A DNA stretch of 64,000 bases from NCBI GenBank assembly GCA_016706545.1, contig JADJJK010000006.1:1-64000 (forward strand), written 5' to 3'. The notes below the pieces were generated by a model. It was given only the letters and a program-made list of their open reading frames with translations, searched no databases and had not been told where the DNA came from. This stretch comes from Myxococcales bacterium. Its GTDB lineage: Bacteria > Myxococcota_A > Polyangia > Haliangiales > Haliangiaceae. Made by a program: the position numbers and the translations under genes. The first letter of the stretch is position 1. Every line of letters starts with the position of its first letter. Below are positions 50,704-62,042 of the stretch, piece after piece.

Positions 50704-51327
50704 ATGTTCACGTTCCTTCCGTTCTGGTCTGGCTGCGCGCGCTGGCGAGCCCCGCGTGGCAGCGCGGTGATCTTGGTGCTGGGCGCGTGCGTGCGCCCAC
50801 CGGCAGAGCGGCTGTGTCCGCCTCTGCAAGAAGGCGAGCTGGTCATCACCGAGCTGCGCGGCAAAGGGGCTGCTGGCGCGGAAGGGCTGCCCTGGCTGGA
50901 GCTGCGCAACGCCAGCGGACGGGAGCTCGACCTGCAGGGGCTGCGGCTGCGCTTTCGTCGGCTCGACGGTGGCGCGGAGCTGGGCGCGCTGGTGCGTCGC
51001 GCGGTGGCGCTCTCGCCGGAGGGACGCGCGGTGTTGAGCTTGGCGGAGGATGAGGCGCGGCCCGCGTTTGCGGCGTACGGGCTCGGGGAGGAGATCTCCG
51101 AACCGTGGTTCGCCGCCGCCGCGGTGCAAGTGGAGAGCTGCGAGGTGCTGGTAGATCGCGTGCTGCATCCGCCGCTGCCAGAGACCGGCACCTACGCGCT
51201 GGGTGAGCCCTGGCCGGCCGCTGAACTCGCCACGCGGAATGATCTCCCCGCGGCGTGGTGCGTGGACCCGGCGGGCACGCCATCCGCCCCGGGGACGCCA
51301 GGGCAGGAGAACCCGCCATGCCGTTGA
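50704..51327 (+). CDS. Lamin-tail-domain lipoprotein
   Basis: The signal ends in a lipobox (ILVLGAC). A single lamin-tail domain (LTD) follows: GELVITELRGKG, then LPWLELRNASGRELDLQGLRLRF, the conserved WLEL..N.. pattern. Bacterial LTDs are secreted and often accompany nucleases. ATG 50704 with GGGTGAG upstream is the preferred start. Its stop lies inside the next gene (10-nt overlap), so it is first in a run LTD - LTD - SNase - HhH barrel. Confidence 0.75.
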   Translation: MFTFLPFWSGCARWRAPRGSAVILVLGACVRPPAERLCPPLQEGELVITELRGKGAAGAEGLPWLELRNASGRELDLQGLRLRFRRLDGGAELGALVRRAVALSPEGRAVLSLAEDEARPAFAAYGLGEEISEPWFAAAAVQVESCEVLVDRVLHPPLPETGTYALGEPWPAAELATRNDLPAAWCVDPAGTPSAPGTPGQENPPCR

Positions 51328-53057
51328 GCCGTCGGCGGCGAGGTGCAAGCCGCAGGTCCTGCAAGCACCCCGGGCGTCAGCTCTGCCTGGCGCTCGGGCT
51401 GGTGGCGTGCTCGGCGGAGTCGGCGCAGGGCGGGTTGTGCGCCCAGCCCATCGACGTGGGCGACCTGGTGCTGACGGAGGTGTTCGCTGATCCGGTCGGG
51501 CCCGATGCTGGCAAGGAGTGGTTCGAGCTCTTCAACGCCTCGTCTCGCGCGCTCGATCTGCGCGGGCTGACGCTCGGCCACAGCCGCGCGGACGGCTCGC
51601 GCGCGCAGGTCCACACCATGCGCGCCGTGGAGGTCCCGCCTGGCGGATATCTGGTGCTGGGCAATAGCCCGGCGGACCTCTTGCCAGCCCACGTTGGGTA
51701 TGGCTACGGCGTCGAGCTCGGGGAGTTCCCCAACAGCGAGCCCGGACGGCTGAGCCTGGCGTGCGCCGGGCAGGAGATCGACGTCGCGCAGCACCCGCGC
51801 GCGAGGTCCGGTCGGTCGCGCGCGCTCGACGGCGGCGAGGGGCCGGACGCCGTCGCCAACGATGAGCCCGCGCGCTGGTGTGAGGCGCAGACCGCCGAGT
51901 ACGAGCCCGGCGCCTTCGGCAGCCCAGGCCAGCCAAACGAGGACTGCGAGGTCGCGCTGCCTGGCCGCTGCCTGGAGCAGGGCGCGCTGCGCGACACCGT
52001 CTCGCCCCAGCCAGGTGATCTGGTGATCACCGAGCTCATGCCCAACCCGGACAAGGTCGACGACGCCCTGGGGGAGTGGGTGGAGCTGCTGGTCCTCCGC
52101 GCGGTGGACCTCAACGGGATCACGATCGATCGCGTCGGGGACTCGGCCCCCGCGCAGCCCCTGGCCGCGGAGGCGTGCCTGCACGTGACCGCGCCTGGCT
52201 TCGCGGTGCTGGCGCGGTCCAAAGATCCGGCGGTCAATGGCGGCCTGCCGCGGGTGAACGCGGTGTTGCCGCTGCCGCTGGTCGGCGGTTCGGCGCAGTC
52301 GCCCGGCGATCTCCACCTGTACGCAGGGCCGCTCTTGCTCGACGGCGTGCGCTGGCGCCGCTCCGCCGCCGGCAAGGCGCTGCAGCTAGATCCGGACTTC
52401 TTCGACGCCGCGGCCAATGACGATGAGCGGGTGTTCTGCGACGCCACGTCGCCGTATGGCGCAGGCGACCGCGGGACACCAGGTGCGGACAACGCTCCAT
52501 GCACGATCGTCCCCGCGCCCGGCACCTGCGAGCAGCAAGGCGTGATCCGACCGATCCGAAAGCCGTCGATGGGGCAGCTCGTCATCACGGAGCTGCTGCC
52601 AAACCCCGCGGGGTTGGACGCGGAAGAAGAGTGGTTCGAGGTGAAAAACACCGGCGCTACGGCGTTCGATCTCAACGGCCTCGGCGTTGATCGCGTCGGG
52701 GACACCGCGCGGCCGGCGCTGGTGGTGTCTGCGTCCTGCCGCTCGGTGCCAGCCGGGGGCCACGCCGTGCTCGCCCGCAGCGCCGATCCAGCGCGCAACG
52801 GCGGCCTGCCGCGGGTGGACGCGACGTACCCGCTGTCCAGCGCGGACGCGGGCAACCTGCAGGTGCTCGATGGCGAGGTCGTGCTCGACGCGGTGACCTG
52901 GACCGACGCGCCGACGAGCGCGTCGATGCAGCTCGACCCCGCCTTCACGTCCACGTCCGGCAACGACATCGCGTCGCACTTCTGCGCCGCCGCACCCCCT
53001 TATGGCGCCGGCACCAACCTCGGCACTCCCGGCGCCGCCAACCTGCCGTGTCCGTGA
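51318..53057 (+). CDS. Secreted protein with three lamin-tail domains
   Basis: Signal/lipobox region (LCLALGLVACSAE), then three LTD modules starting near GDLVLTEVFADPVGPDAGKE, GDLVITELMPNPDKVDDALG and GQLVITELLPNPAGLDAEEE, each with the W-F/V-E-L core and a closing GSPGQPN/GTPGADN/GTPGAAN motif with Cys pairs. AGGAGA precedes ATG 51318. Function of bacterial LTDs is unproven, but extracellular adhesion or nucleic-acid binding are the usual suggestions. Confidence 0.88.
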   Translation: MPLSRRRRGASRRSCKHPGRQLCLALGLVACSAESAQGGLCAQPIDVGDLVLTEVFADPVGPDAGKEWFELFNASSRALDLRGLTLGHSRADGSRAQVHTMRAVEVPPGGYLVLGNSPADLLPAHVGYGYGVELGEFPNSEPGRLSLACAGQEIDVAQHPRARSGRSRALDGGEGPDAVANDEPARWCEAQTAEYEPGAFGSPGQPNEDCEVALPGRCLEQGALRDTVSPQPGDLVITELMPNPDKVDDALGEWVELLVLRAVDLNGITIDRVGDSAPAQPLAAEACLHVTAPGFAVLARSKDPAVNGGLPRVNAVLPLPLVGGSAQSPGDLHLYAGPLLLDGVRWRRSAAGKALQLDPDFFDAAANDDERVFCDATSPYGAGDRGTPGADNAPCTIVPAPGTCEQQGVIRPIRKPSMGQLVITELLPNPAGLDAEEEWFEVKNTGATAFDLNGLGVDRVGDTARPALVVSASCRSVPAGGHAVLARSADPARNGGLPRVDATYPLSSADAGNLQVLDGEVVLDAVTWTDAPTSASMQLDPAFTSTSGNDIASHFCAAAPPYGAGTNLGTPGAANLPCP

Positions 53058-53128
53058 TGGGTCCAGACCGGACGAGGCGGCCTTTCCCGCTCCTCATCCC
53101 CTTCGCAACCCCTGCTCTTGGAGTCGTC

Positions 53129-53704
53129 ATGGTGCCCTCTCGCTGGATCGCTCGTCGCTGGCTTCGCTGGTTTCGCGCGCTTCGCTGGTTTCGCGCGCTT
53201 CGCTGGTTTCGCGCGCTTCGCTGGTTTCGCGCGCTTCGCTGGTTCCGCGCGCTTTGGCTCATCGCGCCAGGGCTGCTTTTGGCGTGCGCCGACTCGCCGT
53301 GTGGCCCGGCGCGCGCGCAGGTGGCGCGGGTGCTCGATGGAGACACCATCGAGCTGACGAGCGGCGAGCTCGTGCGCTACTTGCTGGTGGACGCGCCCGA
53401 GATCTCGCGCGACGAGTGCTTCGCGGCGATGGCGCTCGCTGCCAACCGCGAGCTGGTGTCTGGCCGCCAGATCGAGCTGGCGTACGACGCGGAGTGCCGC
53501 GATGCGTACGGCCGGCTGCTGGCGTACGTGTCCGTCGGCGGAGTGGACGTGAGCCGGCACCTCATCGAGGAGGGATACGCCTGTGTGTTGCACTTGCCAC
53601 CCAATGGGGCGGCGCGGCTCGATGAGCTGTCCCAGGCGCAGGCTCGCGCGCGCGCGGCCCGTCGAGGACTGTGGGGCGCCTGTCCACGGGCGCGCTGCCG
53701 ATGA
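53129..53704 (+). CDS. Staphylococcal-nuclease-like exported protein
   Basis: An unusual N-terminus of repeated RWFRAL units precedes the hydrophobic core and lipobox (LIAPGLLLAC). The SNase (thermonuclease) domain follows: RVLDGDTIELTSGE (metal Asp), LLVDAPEISRDECF, then RDAYGRLLAYVSVGG (catalytic Arg-type motif). Probably a calcium-dependent secreted or surface nuclease. ATG 53129 has GGAG 5-8 nt upstream. Lies between the LTD protein and the HhH barrel protein. Confidence 0.83.
   Translation: MVPSRWIARRWLRWFRALRWFRALRWFRALRWFRALRWFRALWLIAPGLLLACADSPCGPARAQVARVLDGDTIELTSGELVRYLLVDAPEISRDECFAAMALAANRELVSGRQIELAYDAECRDAYGRLLAYVSVGGVDVSRHLIEEGYACVLHLPPNGAARLDELSQAQARARAARRGLWGACPRARCR
53163..53252. 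repeat. 18-bp minisatellite in SNase signal region
   Basis: Five copies of TTCGCTGGTTTCGCGCGC (the last with one change) encode RWFRAL repeats in the N-region of the nuclease signal sequence. Frame-preserving; copy number probably variable between strains. Confidence 0.92.
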
Positions 53705-53720
53705 GCGGGCAGGAATGACG

Positions 53721-55916
53721 ATGTGGTCAGCAGCTCAGCCAACCGCCAGGGGGCGCTGGCGCCTCGTGCTCTGGGGCCTCGTGGCGCTCGCGCTCCTCGC
53801 GCTCGTCGAGCGTCGCGCTGCGCAGGCCAGCCCGCACGACACCTTCATCGATGTCGAGACCGAACAAGATCTCTACGACGCGATCTCCGCGCGGCTCATC
53901 AGCTCCGAGACGTTCGAACGCTTGCTCGAGCTCCTGGCGCGGGGCGTCGTGCTCGACACCGCGACCCGCGAGGAGCTGCACGAGCTGCCCAACCTCACCT
54001 ACGCCGAGGTGGACGCCATGCTGGCGCTACGGGCCCAGGTGGGGACGCTGGGGAACGGCTCGGTGCTGGTGCAGGTGGGCGTCTTGTCTCAGCGTCAGCT
54101 CGACGCGATCGCGCCGTTTCTGGGCCGAGGCGGCTCGCTGGGCAAAGGCGCGGCGGCCCTTGGCCCGGGCGTTCCCTTCGCGGCGTGGGCCCAGGTGGGC
54201 TCGCGAGTGTCGCGGCAGGATCGCGAGGCGCCGCCGGTCGCGCTGCAGCTACGCGCCCAGACCTCGAGCGGACTGTCGCTGGGCCTTGGGCTGGCGCTGA
54301 CCCGGCACCGGCTGGGCGCGGTGGTCTTCGATCCGACCCGCCAGGCGCTGCTGGCTACCCCGCCGGAGCCGACGCTGACCGTGGCCAAGGCGACCCTGCG
54401 CTGGGACGCGCGGTGGTTCTCCGCGCTCGCAGGCAGCTACCGCGTCGGCTTTGGGCAGCGCGTCACCTTCGACGACACCGGCGCTGACCAGCCAAGCGGC
54501 GCGGTGCAAGATGATCAGGTCGCGGTGGACGGCGGGCTGGTTCGCGCATGCAAGGAAGGCGACGCCGAGGCTCCCTCATCGTGCGCTGCAGAGCGCGCGC
54601 GGCTGGTGACCTCGGACGTGCGCTGGCGCGAGGGGCTATGGGGCGTGGCGCTGGCGGCGCGGCAGCTCCCGGTCGGGCGATCGGGGGCGGGGCTGCTGGA
54701 CCTCCACGTCTGGGCGTCGCTCGCGCCGCGGTCCGTCGCCTCCCACGAGCTGGTGAACCTGCGGCGCTGCGAGGCGCTCCTCGACTGCGAGGCGCCGTCG
54801 GTGCTGCGCCGACCGACCGGGCCGCTGCTGAGCCCGACGTCGCGCTACCTGGCCGCGCGCCTGCCAGCGATGTTCTCCGAGCGGATGCTGGGCGGCAACG
54901 TCACCTACGCTCGAGATCGACGGAGTCACCTGGGCGTCACCGGGTACGTCTCACGGCTGCACAGCCTGGTATCGGGCGCGGAGCTGGCGTTGCAGGAGGG
55001 GGCGAGGTGGCCAACGACCGGTCGCTTTGGCGCGGTGGGGCTGTCGCTGGCGCGAGGGCGCGGCGCGGTGGACGTGGGCGCCGAGGTCGCGCGCACCTTC
55101 GAGCAGGCGACGAACCAGCGCGCTGGCAGCGGCGGCCTTGGCGCGGTGCTGCGCCTGGCGTGGGCAGACGCGCGGCGCGAGCTGGAGGTCGTCGGGCGGT
55201 ACTATGAGCCGACCTTCAACAATCCATACGCTCGCTCGGTGGCGGCAGCCGACGAGCTGCAAGGGCAGCGCGCCAGAGACGAGGCCGGGGTCCGCGTGCG
55301 GGGGGCGTGGACCGCGACGCGGCTGTCGGCGCGCGCCGGCCTTGACGCCTGGGCTAGCCCGACCACGCTCGTCCCCAAGCTCTCCTCGTACCTGCGCGGA
55401 GAGTGGCAGACCTCGGCGCGCTGGCGGCTGGGCTTGTCGGTCAGCTACGACGACAAGGACCTGCTGCACGGCGGACGCGATGAGTGCTTCGAGGGCACCT
55501 CAGGCGTCGATGCGCGCGGCGAAGCCCTGGCCTGTCGCGGCGCCAGGAGGGGCGGGGCCGCGCGGGCGGTGCTGCTCTTTCCGACGGGGGCGCTGGTGGC
55601 GCAGGCGAGCCATGACGTGGTGGACGCAGGCGCGGCCCGGCGCTCCGAGCGTCGGCACGACAGCTCGGTCTGGCTCATCGCCAGCGCGCACACCCAAAAC
55701 GGCGTGTCCCTCCGCGCTCAGGCGCGCTATCGTGAAGCGTCGCTGCAGGGCCAGCCCCACGACCGCTCGGTGGCCGCAGCGGTCGAGGCGCGCTGGCCCA
55801 TGCGGGCCGCCGACTGGGTGCGAGTGCGCCTCGACGGTGCCGCAGCGCTGGCCGGGCCTGCAGCGCGAGCTCCGGCCACGGCGTCGCTATGGGTGGGGTA
55901 TGAGCTGGTCTATTGA
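53721..55916 (+). CDS. HhH-containing outer-membrane barrel protein
   Basis: N-terminal signal anchor (LVLWGLVALALLALVERRAAQAS), a helix-hairpin-helix-like segment (ATREELHELPNLTYAEVDAMLALRAQ, ~residues 75-105) similar to ComEA-type DNA-binding HhH, then a ~600-residue beta-strand region ending ATASLWVGYELVY, a typical barrel terminus. Cys pairs occur in loops. Together with the upstream nuclease this suggests a surface system acting on DNA; that is inference. ATG 53721 has GGCAGGA well placed upstream (ATG 53715 is too close). Confidence 0.75.
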   Translation: MWSAAQPTARGRWRLVLWGLVALALLALVERRAAQASPHDTFIDVETEQDLYDAISARLISSETFERLLELLARGVVLDTATREELHELPNLTYAEVDAMLALRAQVGTLGNGSVLVQVGVLSQRQLDAIAPFLGRGGSLGKGAAALGPGVPFAAWAQVGSRVSRQDREAPPVALQLRAQTSSGLSLGLGLALTRHRLGAVVFDPTRQALLATPPEPTLTVAKATLRWDARWFSALAGSYRVGFGQRVTFDDTGADQPSGAVQDDQVAVDGGLVRACKEGDAEAPSSCAAERARLVTSDVRWREGLWGVALAARQLPVGRSGAGLLDLHVWASLAPRSVASHELVNLRRCEALLDCEAPSVLRRPTGPLLSPTSRYLAARLPAMFSERMLGGNVTYARDRRSHLGVTGYVSRLHSLVSGAELALQEGARWPTTGRFGAVGLSLARGRGAVDVGAEVARTFEQATNQRAGSGGLGAVLRLAWADARRELEVVGRYYEPTFNNPYARSVAAADELQGQRARDEAGVRVRGAWTATRLSARAGLDAWASPTTLVPKLSSYLRGEWQTSARWRLGLSVSYDDKDLLHGGRDECFEGTSGVDARGEALACRGARRGGAARAVLLFPTGALVAQASHDVVDAGAARRSERRHDSSVWLIASAHTQNGVSLRAQARYREASLQGQPHDRSVAAAVEARWPMRAADWVRVRLDGAAALAGPAARAPATASLWVGYELVY

Positions 55917-55989
55917 TCTTGCGCGTGGGCGTCGCGCCTGGGCCTCGGCTCGCTCCTCGGCTCGCTCCTCGGCGGCGGCGGCCCGCAGC

Positions 55990-56796
55990 TCATTCGGCAG
56001 CGCTGGCGTGGCGGTGCGAACTCACGATGTCGCGCAGCACCTGCAGGAGCGCGCCGGAGTCCTGCCCCTTGGCGATGATCGGACGGCTCGGCGCGAGCTG
56101 CTCGACCTCGGCGGTGGCGCCCCCCGAGAGGAACACCAGCCGATCCACCAGCCATGGGCGTTGCAAGCACAGGAACTTGAAGACCTCGGCACCGCCGCCG
56201 TCGTCCATCCGCCAGTCGATGACGAGCACGTCGAAGTCATCCCGCTCCAGCGCGGAGATCGCGCGGTTTCCGCTCTCGGCCTGGTGGACGTCGTATCCCG
56301 CCTCTGCCAGCAGCCGGCTCATCACCAGCAGCAGCATCGGCTCGTCCTCGGCCAAGAGGAGCCGAGGCTGGTCGATGGACAGCGGCGGGGGGGGCGCGGC
56401 GTCGGCGAGCTGCTGCCTGCGCATCAGCGCGGCGTCCACCACCCGTCCGATCTCCATGAGCTGCGAGGGCGCCACGCACAGACAGCGGCCCGCCACGATG
56501 GCGTCGAAGTTGTCAGGCGCTTCATCGGCCACGAACACAAACTGGCTACGCAGGTCGTACCGGTGGCTTATCGCCCAGCGGTACACCTCGGCGCCCAGCG
56601 GTGTGCCGGATTCCCACTGCGCCACGATCGCCGCGATCTCGCGATCGCCGGACAGGATGGCCTGCGCGCGAAACGTCGACGAGGCGGTGACCACGGAGCG
56701 CCCTTGGTGCTCGAACATCCTCGTCAGCGTGTCCAGGACGATCGAATCCTGGTGCAGGAGCAACACCTGCGCCCGACCCCGGGCACTCTCACTCAT
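55990..56796 (-). CDS. Two-receiver response-regulator-like protein
   Basis: Two CheY-like folds in tandem and no output domain. The first (residues ~10-120) lacks a clear phospho-Asp. The second (~145-260) has RLLLAEDEP, phospho-Asp in VLVIDWRMDD, Ser in VFLSGG and Lys in IIAKGQ, so it should be phosphorylatable. It probably relays a signal by protein contact. ATG 56796; divergent from the HSP70-like gene, with a dyad in between. Confidence 0.85.
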   Translation of the reverse strand: MSESARGRAQVLLLHQDSIVLDTLTRMFEHQGRSVVTASSTFRAQAILSGDREIAAIVAQWESGTPLGAEVYRWAISHRYDLRSQFVFVADEAPDNFDAIVAGRCLCVAPSQLMEIGRVVDAALMRRQQLADAAPPPPLSIDQPRLLLAEDEPMLLLVMSRLLAEAGYDVHQAESGNRAISALERDDFDVLVIDWRMDDGGGAEVFKFLCLQRPWLVDRLVFLSGGATAEVEQLAPSRPIIAKGQDSGALLQVLRDIVSSHRHASAAE

Positions 56797-56839
56797 GTCC
56801 GGCAGTATACCTCTGCGCCTTGCAAAAGCCGGTTTCAGA

Positions 56840-56878
56840 GTGTCACCGAACTGCGCGAGCGGGAGGTGGCAGTGACAC
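56840..56878. promoter_or_regulatory. Dyad in divergent receiver/HSP70 promoter region
   Basis: GTGTCAC (56840-56846) and GTGACAC (56872-56878) are perfect 7-bp inverted arms 25 nt apart, in the 211-bp region between the divergent starts. Possible operator; no further support. Confidence 0.4.
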
Positions 56879-57007
56879 GTACTGTTTCCCCGAGAGAAGC
56901 TCGGAGTGGCGGTGTTCCACGTCGGCTGGCGCACAGGATTTTGCCTCGCAGAACGCAAGCAGGAGCGGTTCGGCGCGAGGATTGGCAGTACGGTGGAAGC
57001 TCGGCGC

Positions 57008-58195
57008 ATGACGGTCGCAAAGCGAGATGCTTCGGAGCGCTGGGTCGGCATCGACCTTGGCACCACGTACAGCTCCGTCGGCGTCATCGCGGGCCGCAAG
57101 GCGTACATCTTGGCCGACGAGCGAGGCCAGCAGTCGTTGCCCTCGGTGGTGGCCTTCCCCACGCGGACCACGCAGCTCGTGGGACAAGAGGCCAGGGCTC
57201 GCGTGGCCATCGATCCTGCGCATACCGTCGCTTCACCAAAGCGCATCCTGGGGCGCCGGCACGACGATCCAGAGGTGCAGACCTTCCTGTCGCATCAGGG
57301 ATACCGCAGCTACGCTGGCCCCGATGGGACGACCGTCATCGAGCTGTGGCAAGAGCCCTACGCGGTGCCGCAGCTCAGCGGCTACATCTTGCAGGAGCTC
57401 TTGCGCATCGCGCAGCTACGGTTGGGCGGGGACACCTCTCGCGCGGTGATCGCCGTGCCGGTCACCTTCGACGCCGTGCGCCTCGACGCCACCCGACGGG
57501 CGGCCGAGCTGGCCGGCTGGACCGAGGTGTCATTTGTCGACGAGCCGATCGCCGCGGCGGGGGCCAACCGATACACTCCCGGGTTCTCCGGCACCGTCGG
57601 CGTCTTCGATTTCGGCGGTGGCACCTTCGACTTCACCGCGGTCGAGGTCAGGGCCAACGGCCTGCGCGTCCTGGCCACCGCCGGAGATCCCTGGCTCGGC
57701 GGCGACGACGTCGACGCTGCGCTCGCAGACGCGGCGGCCAACCAGTTCTGGCGCAGACACCGGGTGGACCTTCGCAACCAGGCGGTGGAGTGGCAGCGGC
57801 TGTGCTTCGCCAGCGAGCGCGCCAAGCGTCAGCTCGCGGTCGAGGAGCAGGCCTTGATCGAGGTCGCGGACGTGGTGCGCACCGCCACCGGCATGGTGGA
57901 TCTGCGCCTCTCGATGGACCGCGCGACGCTATCCCGCGTGCTGCGGCCCTTCCTCGAACGGGCGCTGGCGGTGTGCGATCGCGCCCTGGCGGCGGCCTCC
58001 ATTCCCGCGTCGTCGTTGTCCGCGGTCTACCTGTGTGGTGGGCTGTGCAACCTGCCGCAGGTGCGAGACGCAGTGGCCGAACACTTCCGCGTGCCGCTGC
58101 ATCGCGGGGTCCCGCCGGAGCAGGCGGTGTGTATTGGCGCAGCGATCGAGGCGTCCCTGCGGGAGTCCAGCACGAGCCGCAACGCCGCGCCGTGA
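57008..58195 (+). CDS. HSP70-like ATPase lacking substrate-binding domain
   Basis: 395 aa, only the actin-like nucleotide-binding domain. Phosphate 1 VGIDLGTTYSSVGV, connect 1 RAVIAVPVTFDAVRLDATRRAA, VDEPIAAAGA, phosphate 2 VFDFGGGTFDFTAV, adenosine motif YLCGGLCNLPQV and connect 2 are all visible. The usual ~230-residue peptide-binding and lid domains are missing: the frame stops after IGAAIEASLRESS. It is therefore a solo ATPase of the kind common in myxobacterial genomes, possibly a signalling protein rather than a chaperone. Divergent from the receiver protein. Confidence 0.9.
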   Translation: MTVAKRDASERWVGIDLGTTYSSVGVIAGRKAYILADERGQQSLPSVVAFPTRTTQLVGQEARARVAIDPAHTVASPKRILGRRHDDPEVQTFLSHQGYRSYAGPDGTTVIELWQEPYAVPQLSGYILQELLRIAQLRLGGDTSRAVIAVPVTFDAVRLDATRRAAELAGWTEVSFVDEPIAAAGANRYTPGFSGTVGVFDFGGGTFDFTAVEVRANGLRVLATAGDPWLGGDDVDAALADAAANQFWRRHRVDLRNQAVEWQRLCFASERAKRQLAVEEQALIEVADVVRTATGMVDLRLSMDRATLSRVLRPFLERALAVCDRALAAASIPASSLSAVYLCGGLCNLPQVRDAVAEHFRVPLHRGVPPEQAVCIGAAIEASLRESSTSRNAAP

Positions 58196-58383
58196 CGTGG
58201 TCTTTGGCGTTCGTCCCGGCTCCAAGGCCCGGGGGCGGGGGCCGCCTCGCCGCGGCTCGTCCTCCGCGATCTTGGCTTCGCCAGGCCTCCAGCGTGCCCT
58301 GTGCGGCGTGGGCCGGCATCGTCCGCGAAAATTCCTCAGCGGCAGCGGGATGCTCTGGGTCGGGCCTGCTACGCTATCTGACA

Positions 58384-60215
<1,832 letters not shown>

Positions 60216-60219
<4 letters not shown>

Positions 60220-62042
60220 GTCACGCTCGCATTGTCGCTTCCGGTGTCGCGGTGGCCCTCCTGTGCGCGAGCGGCGTGGCGCTCGCCGGCAAGCTCCCGC
60301 TGGGAGAGCCCTCGCGCGCGGTCACCGAGGAGATCCTCGACGCCATCGCGGAGGAGATGAACCGGTCGATGACGCAGCTCCAGATCCCGGGCGCGCCGAA
60401 GCCGTATCACATCTCGTACAAGATCACGGAGGTCGAGGTCAACGACGCGGCGGCGAGCCTTGGCTCCACCACCTCGCGCCGGCAACGGCACTTCGTCAAC
60501 CTGGAGGCCCGCGTGCGCGTGGGCAACCCGGACCTCGACAACGGCAACTTCGTCTTGCCCAGCGACGACGGCATCGACGGCGTGGCCGGCATCAACCTGC
60601 CGCTCGAGGCCACGCCGCGCATCGCCCGGCGCGCCGCGTGGCTGGCGACGGACACCGCCTACAAGGAAGCGCTGATCCAGCTCCGGGCCAAGATGGACGC
60701 CAGGCAAGCAGGCGGCGTGGGTCGGACCGACATCCCGTCGTGGACCAGCCACGCGCCCAGCGTGAACGAGGCCGTGGTGCTGGTGCCTCGCCTGGAGACC
60801 TTGCCGGAGATCGAGGCCCGCGCCCAGCGGCTGTCCGCGGGCTTTCGCGGCCAGCTCCACATCCGCGACTCGCGGGTGGCCATCACCAGCTACCTGGAGC
60901 GGCGCTGGTACCTGAGCACCGAGGGCACCAGCATCACCGACACCCGTCGCGCCAGCGGCATCGTGGTGGCCGCTTCGGGGCAGGCGGATGACAACCAGGA
61001 GCTCAACCAGTACTTCCTGCGCTATGGCCGCACCGCGGCCGATCTGCCCAGCGACGCGGAGCTGACCGCGGAGGCCAAGCGGCTCTCTGCCACGCTGCTG
61101 GAGCTGGCCAAGGCGCCGGTCATCGAGGCCTACTCGGGCCCGGTCTTGTTCGAAGGGGAGGGCGCGGTCGGGATCATCCGGTCGGCGCTGGCGCCGCACC
61201 TTGGCGGCACGCCGCTGCCGGAGGGCTTGCCGCCGCAGCAGGCCAAGCAGCACGGCGGCGCCTTCTCGGACACGGTTGGCCTGCGCGTGCTGGCCCCGGG
61301 CTTGACGCTGGTGGATGACCCCACCGCCGCCACCGGCGCCGGCAAGGCGCTGATCGGCGGCTATCGCATCGACGACGAGGGCACGCCCTCCCAGCGCGTC
61401 GAGGTCGTGCGCGATGGTAAGCTGGTGAGCCTCTTGCAAAGCCGCACGCCCTCGGGGCGGGGGGCCAGCAGCAACGGGCACGCGCGGCGCACCGCGGACG
61501 GAGGCGCGTTCCGCGGCTCGGCCACCAACCTGTTTGTCAACGCCAAGGGCGGCGTCGCTCGCAAGGCGCTGCTGGGCAAGCTGCTGGCGACCGTCAAGGC
61601 GGAGGGCCTGCCGTACGGCCTCATCGTCCGCCGATTCGATGACTCCGCGATCACCGCGGCCCCGGAGCGGAGCCGGCGCGAGCTGGTGCAGCTCGTCAAG
61701 TCCTCGGACATTGACCTGCCCCCGCCAGCGCTGCTGGCGTACCGCGTCTATCCTGGCGGCAAGCAAGAGCTGGTGCGCGGCGTCCAGCTCGCCGAGGTGC
61801 CCATCCGCGCCTGGAAGGACGTGATGGCCACCAGCACCGAGCAGACCGTGTACAACTTCCTGGCCGCCAACGAGCAGTGGCTGGAGCTGGTGATCCGCGG
61901 CACGGACGACGGGTTCGTGCCCTCCGGCGGCATCGAGAGCTCCATCATCACGCCCGATCTGCTGTTCAAGGAGATCGACGTGGTGCCCAGCACGCTCGGC
62001 CAGCGCCCCAAGCCGCGCATCGCCAGCCCCATCCTCAAGTGA
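60216..62042 (+). CDS. Exported TldE/PmbA-like partner protein
   Basis: Signal peptide (VAVALLCASGVALAGK), then a TldD/TldE fold clearly related to the upstream protein (YFLRYGRTAADLPSDAEL against RFGRTASDLPSDADI). The HExxxH region is replaced by EGEGAVGIIRSALAPHLG, as in TldE subunits that lack the zinc site. It likely forms a TldD-TldE heterodimer in the envelope. ATGA overlap upstream and GTGA overlap downstream mean tight coupling with TldD and the radical SAM gene. Confidence 0.86.

Noticed and set aside
55027..58383. Extension of the TldD frame by more than 1100 codons upstream
   Set aside because: The upstream part overlaps the barrel, receiver and HSP70 genes in other frames. The lipoprotein signal at 58384 marks the real start.
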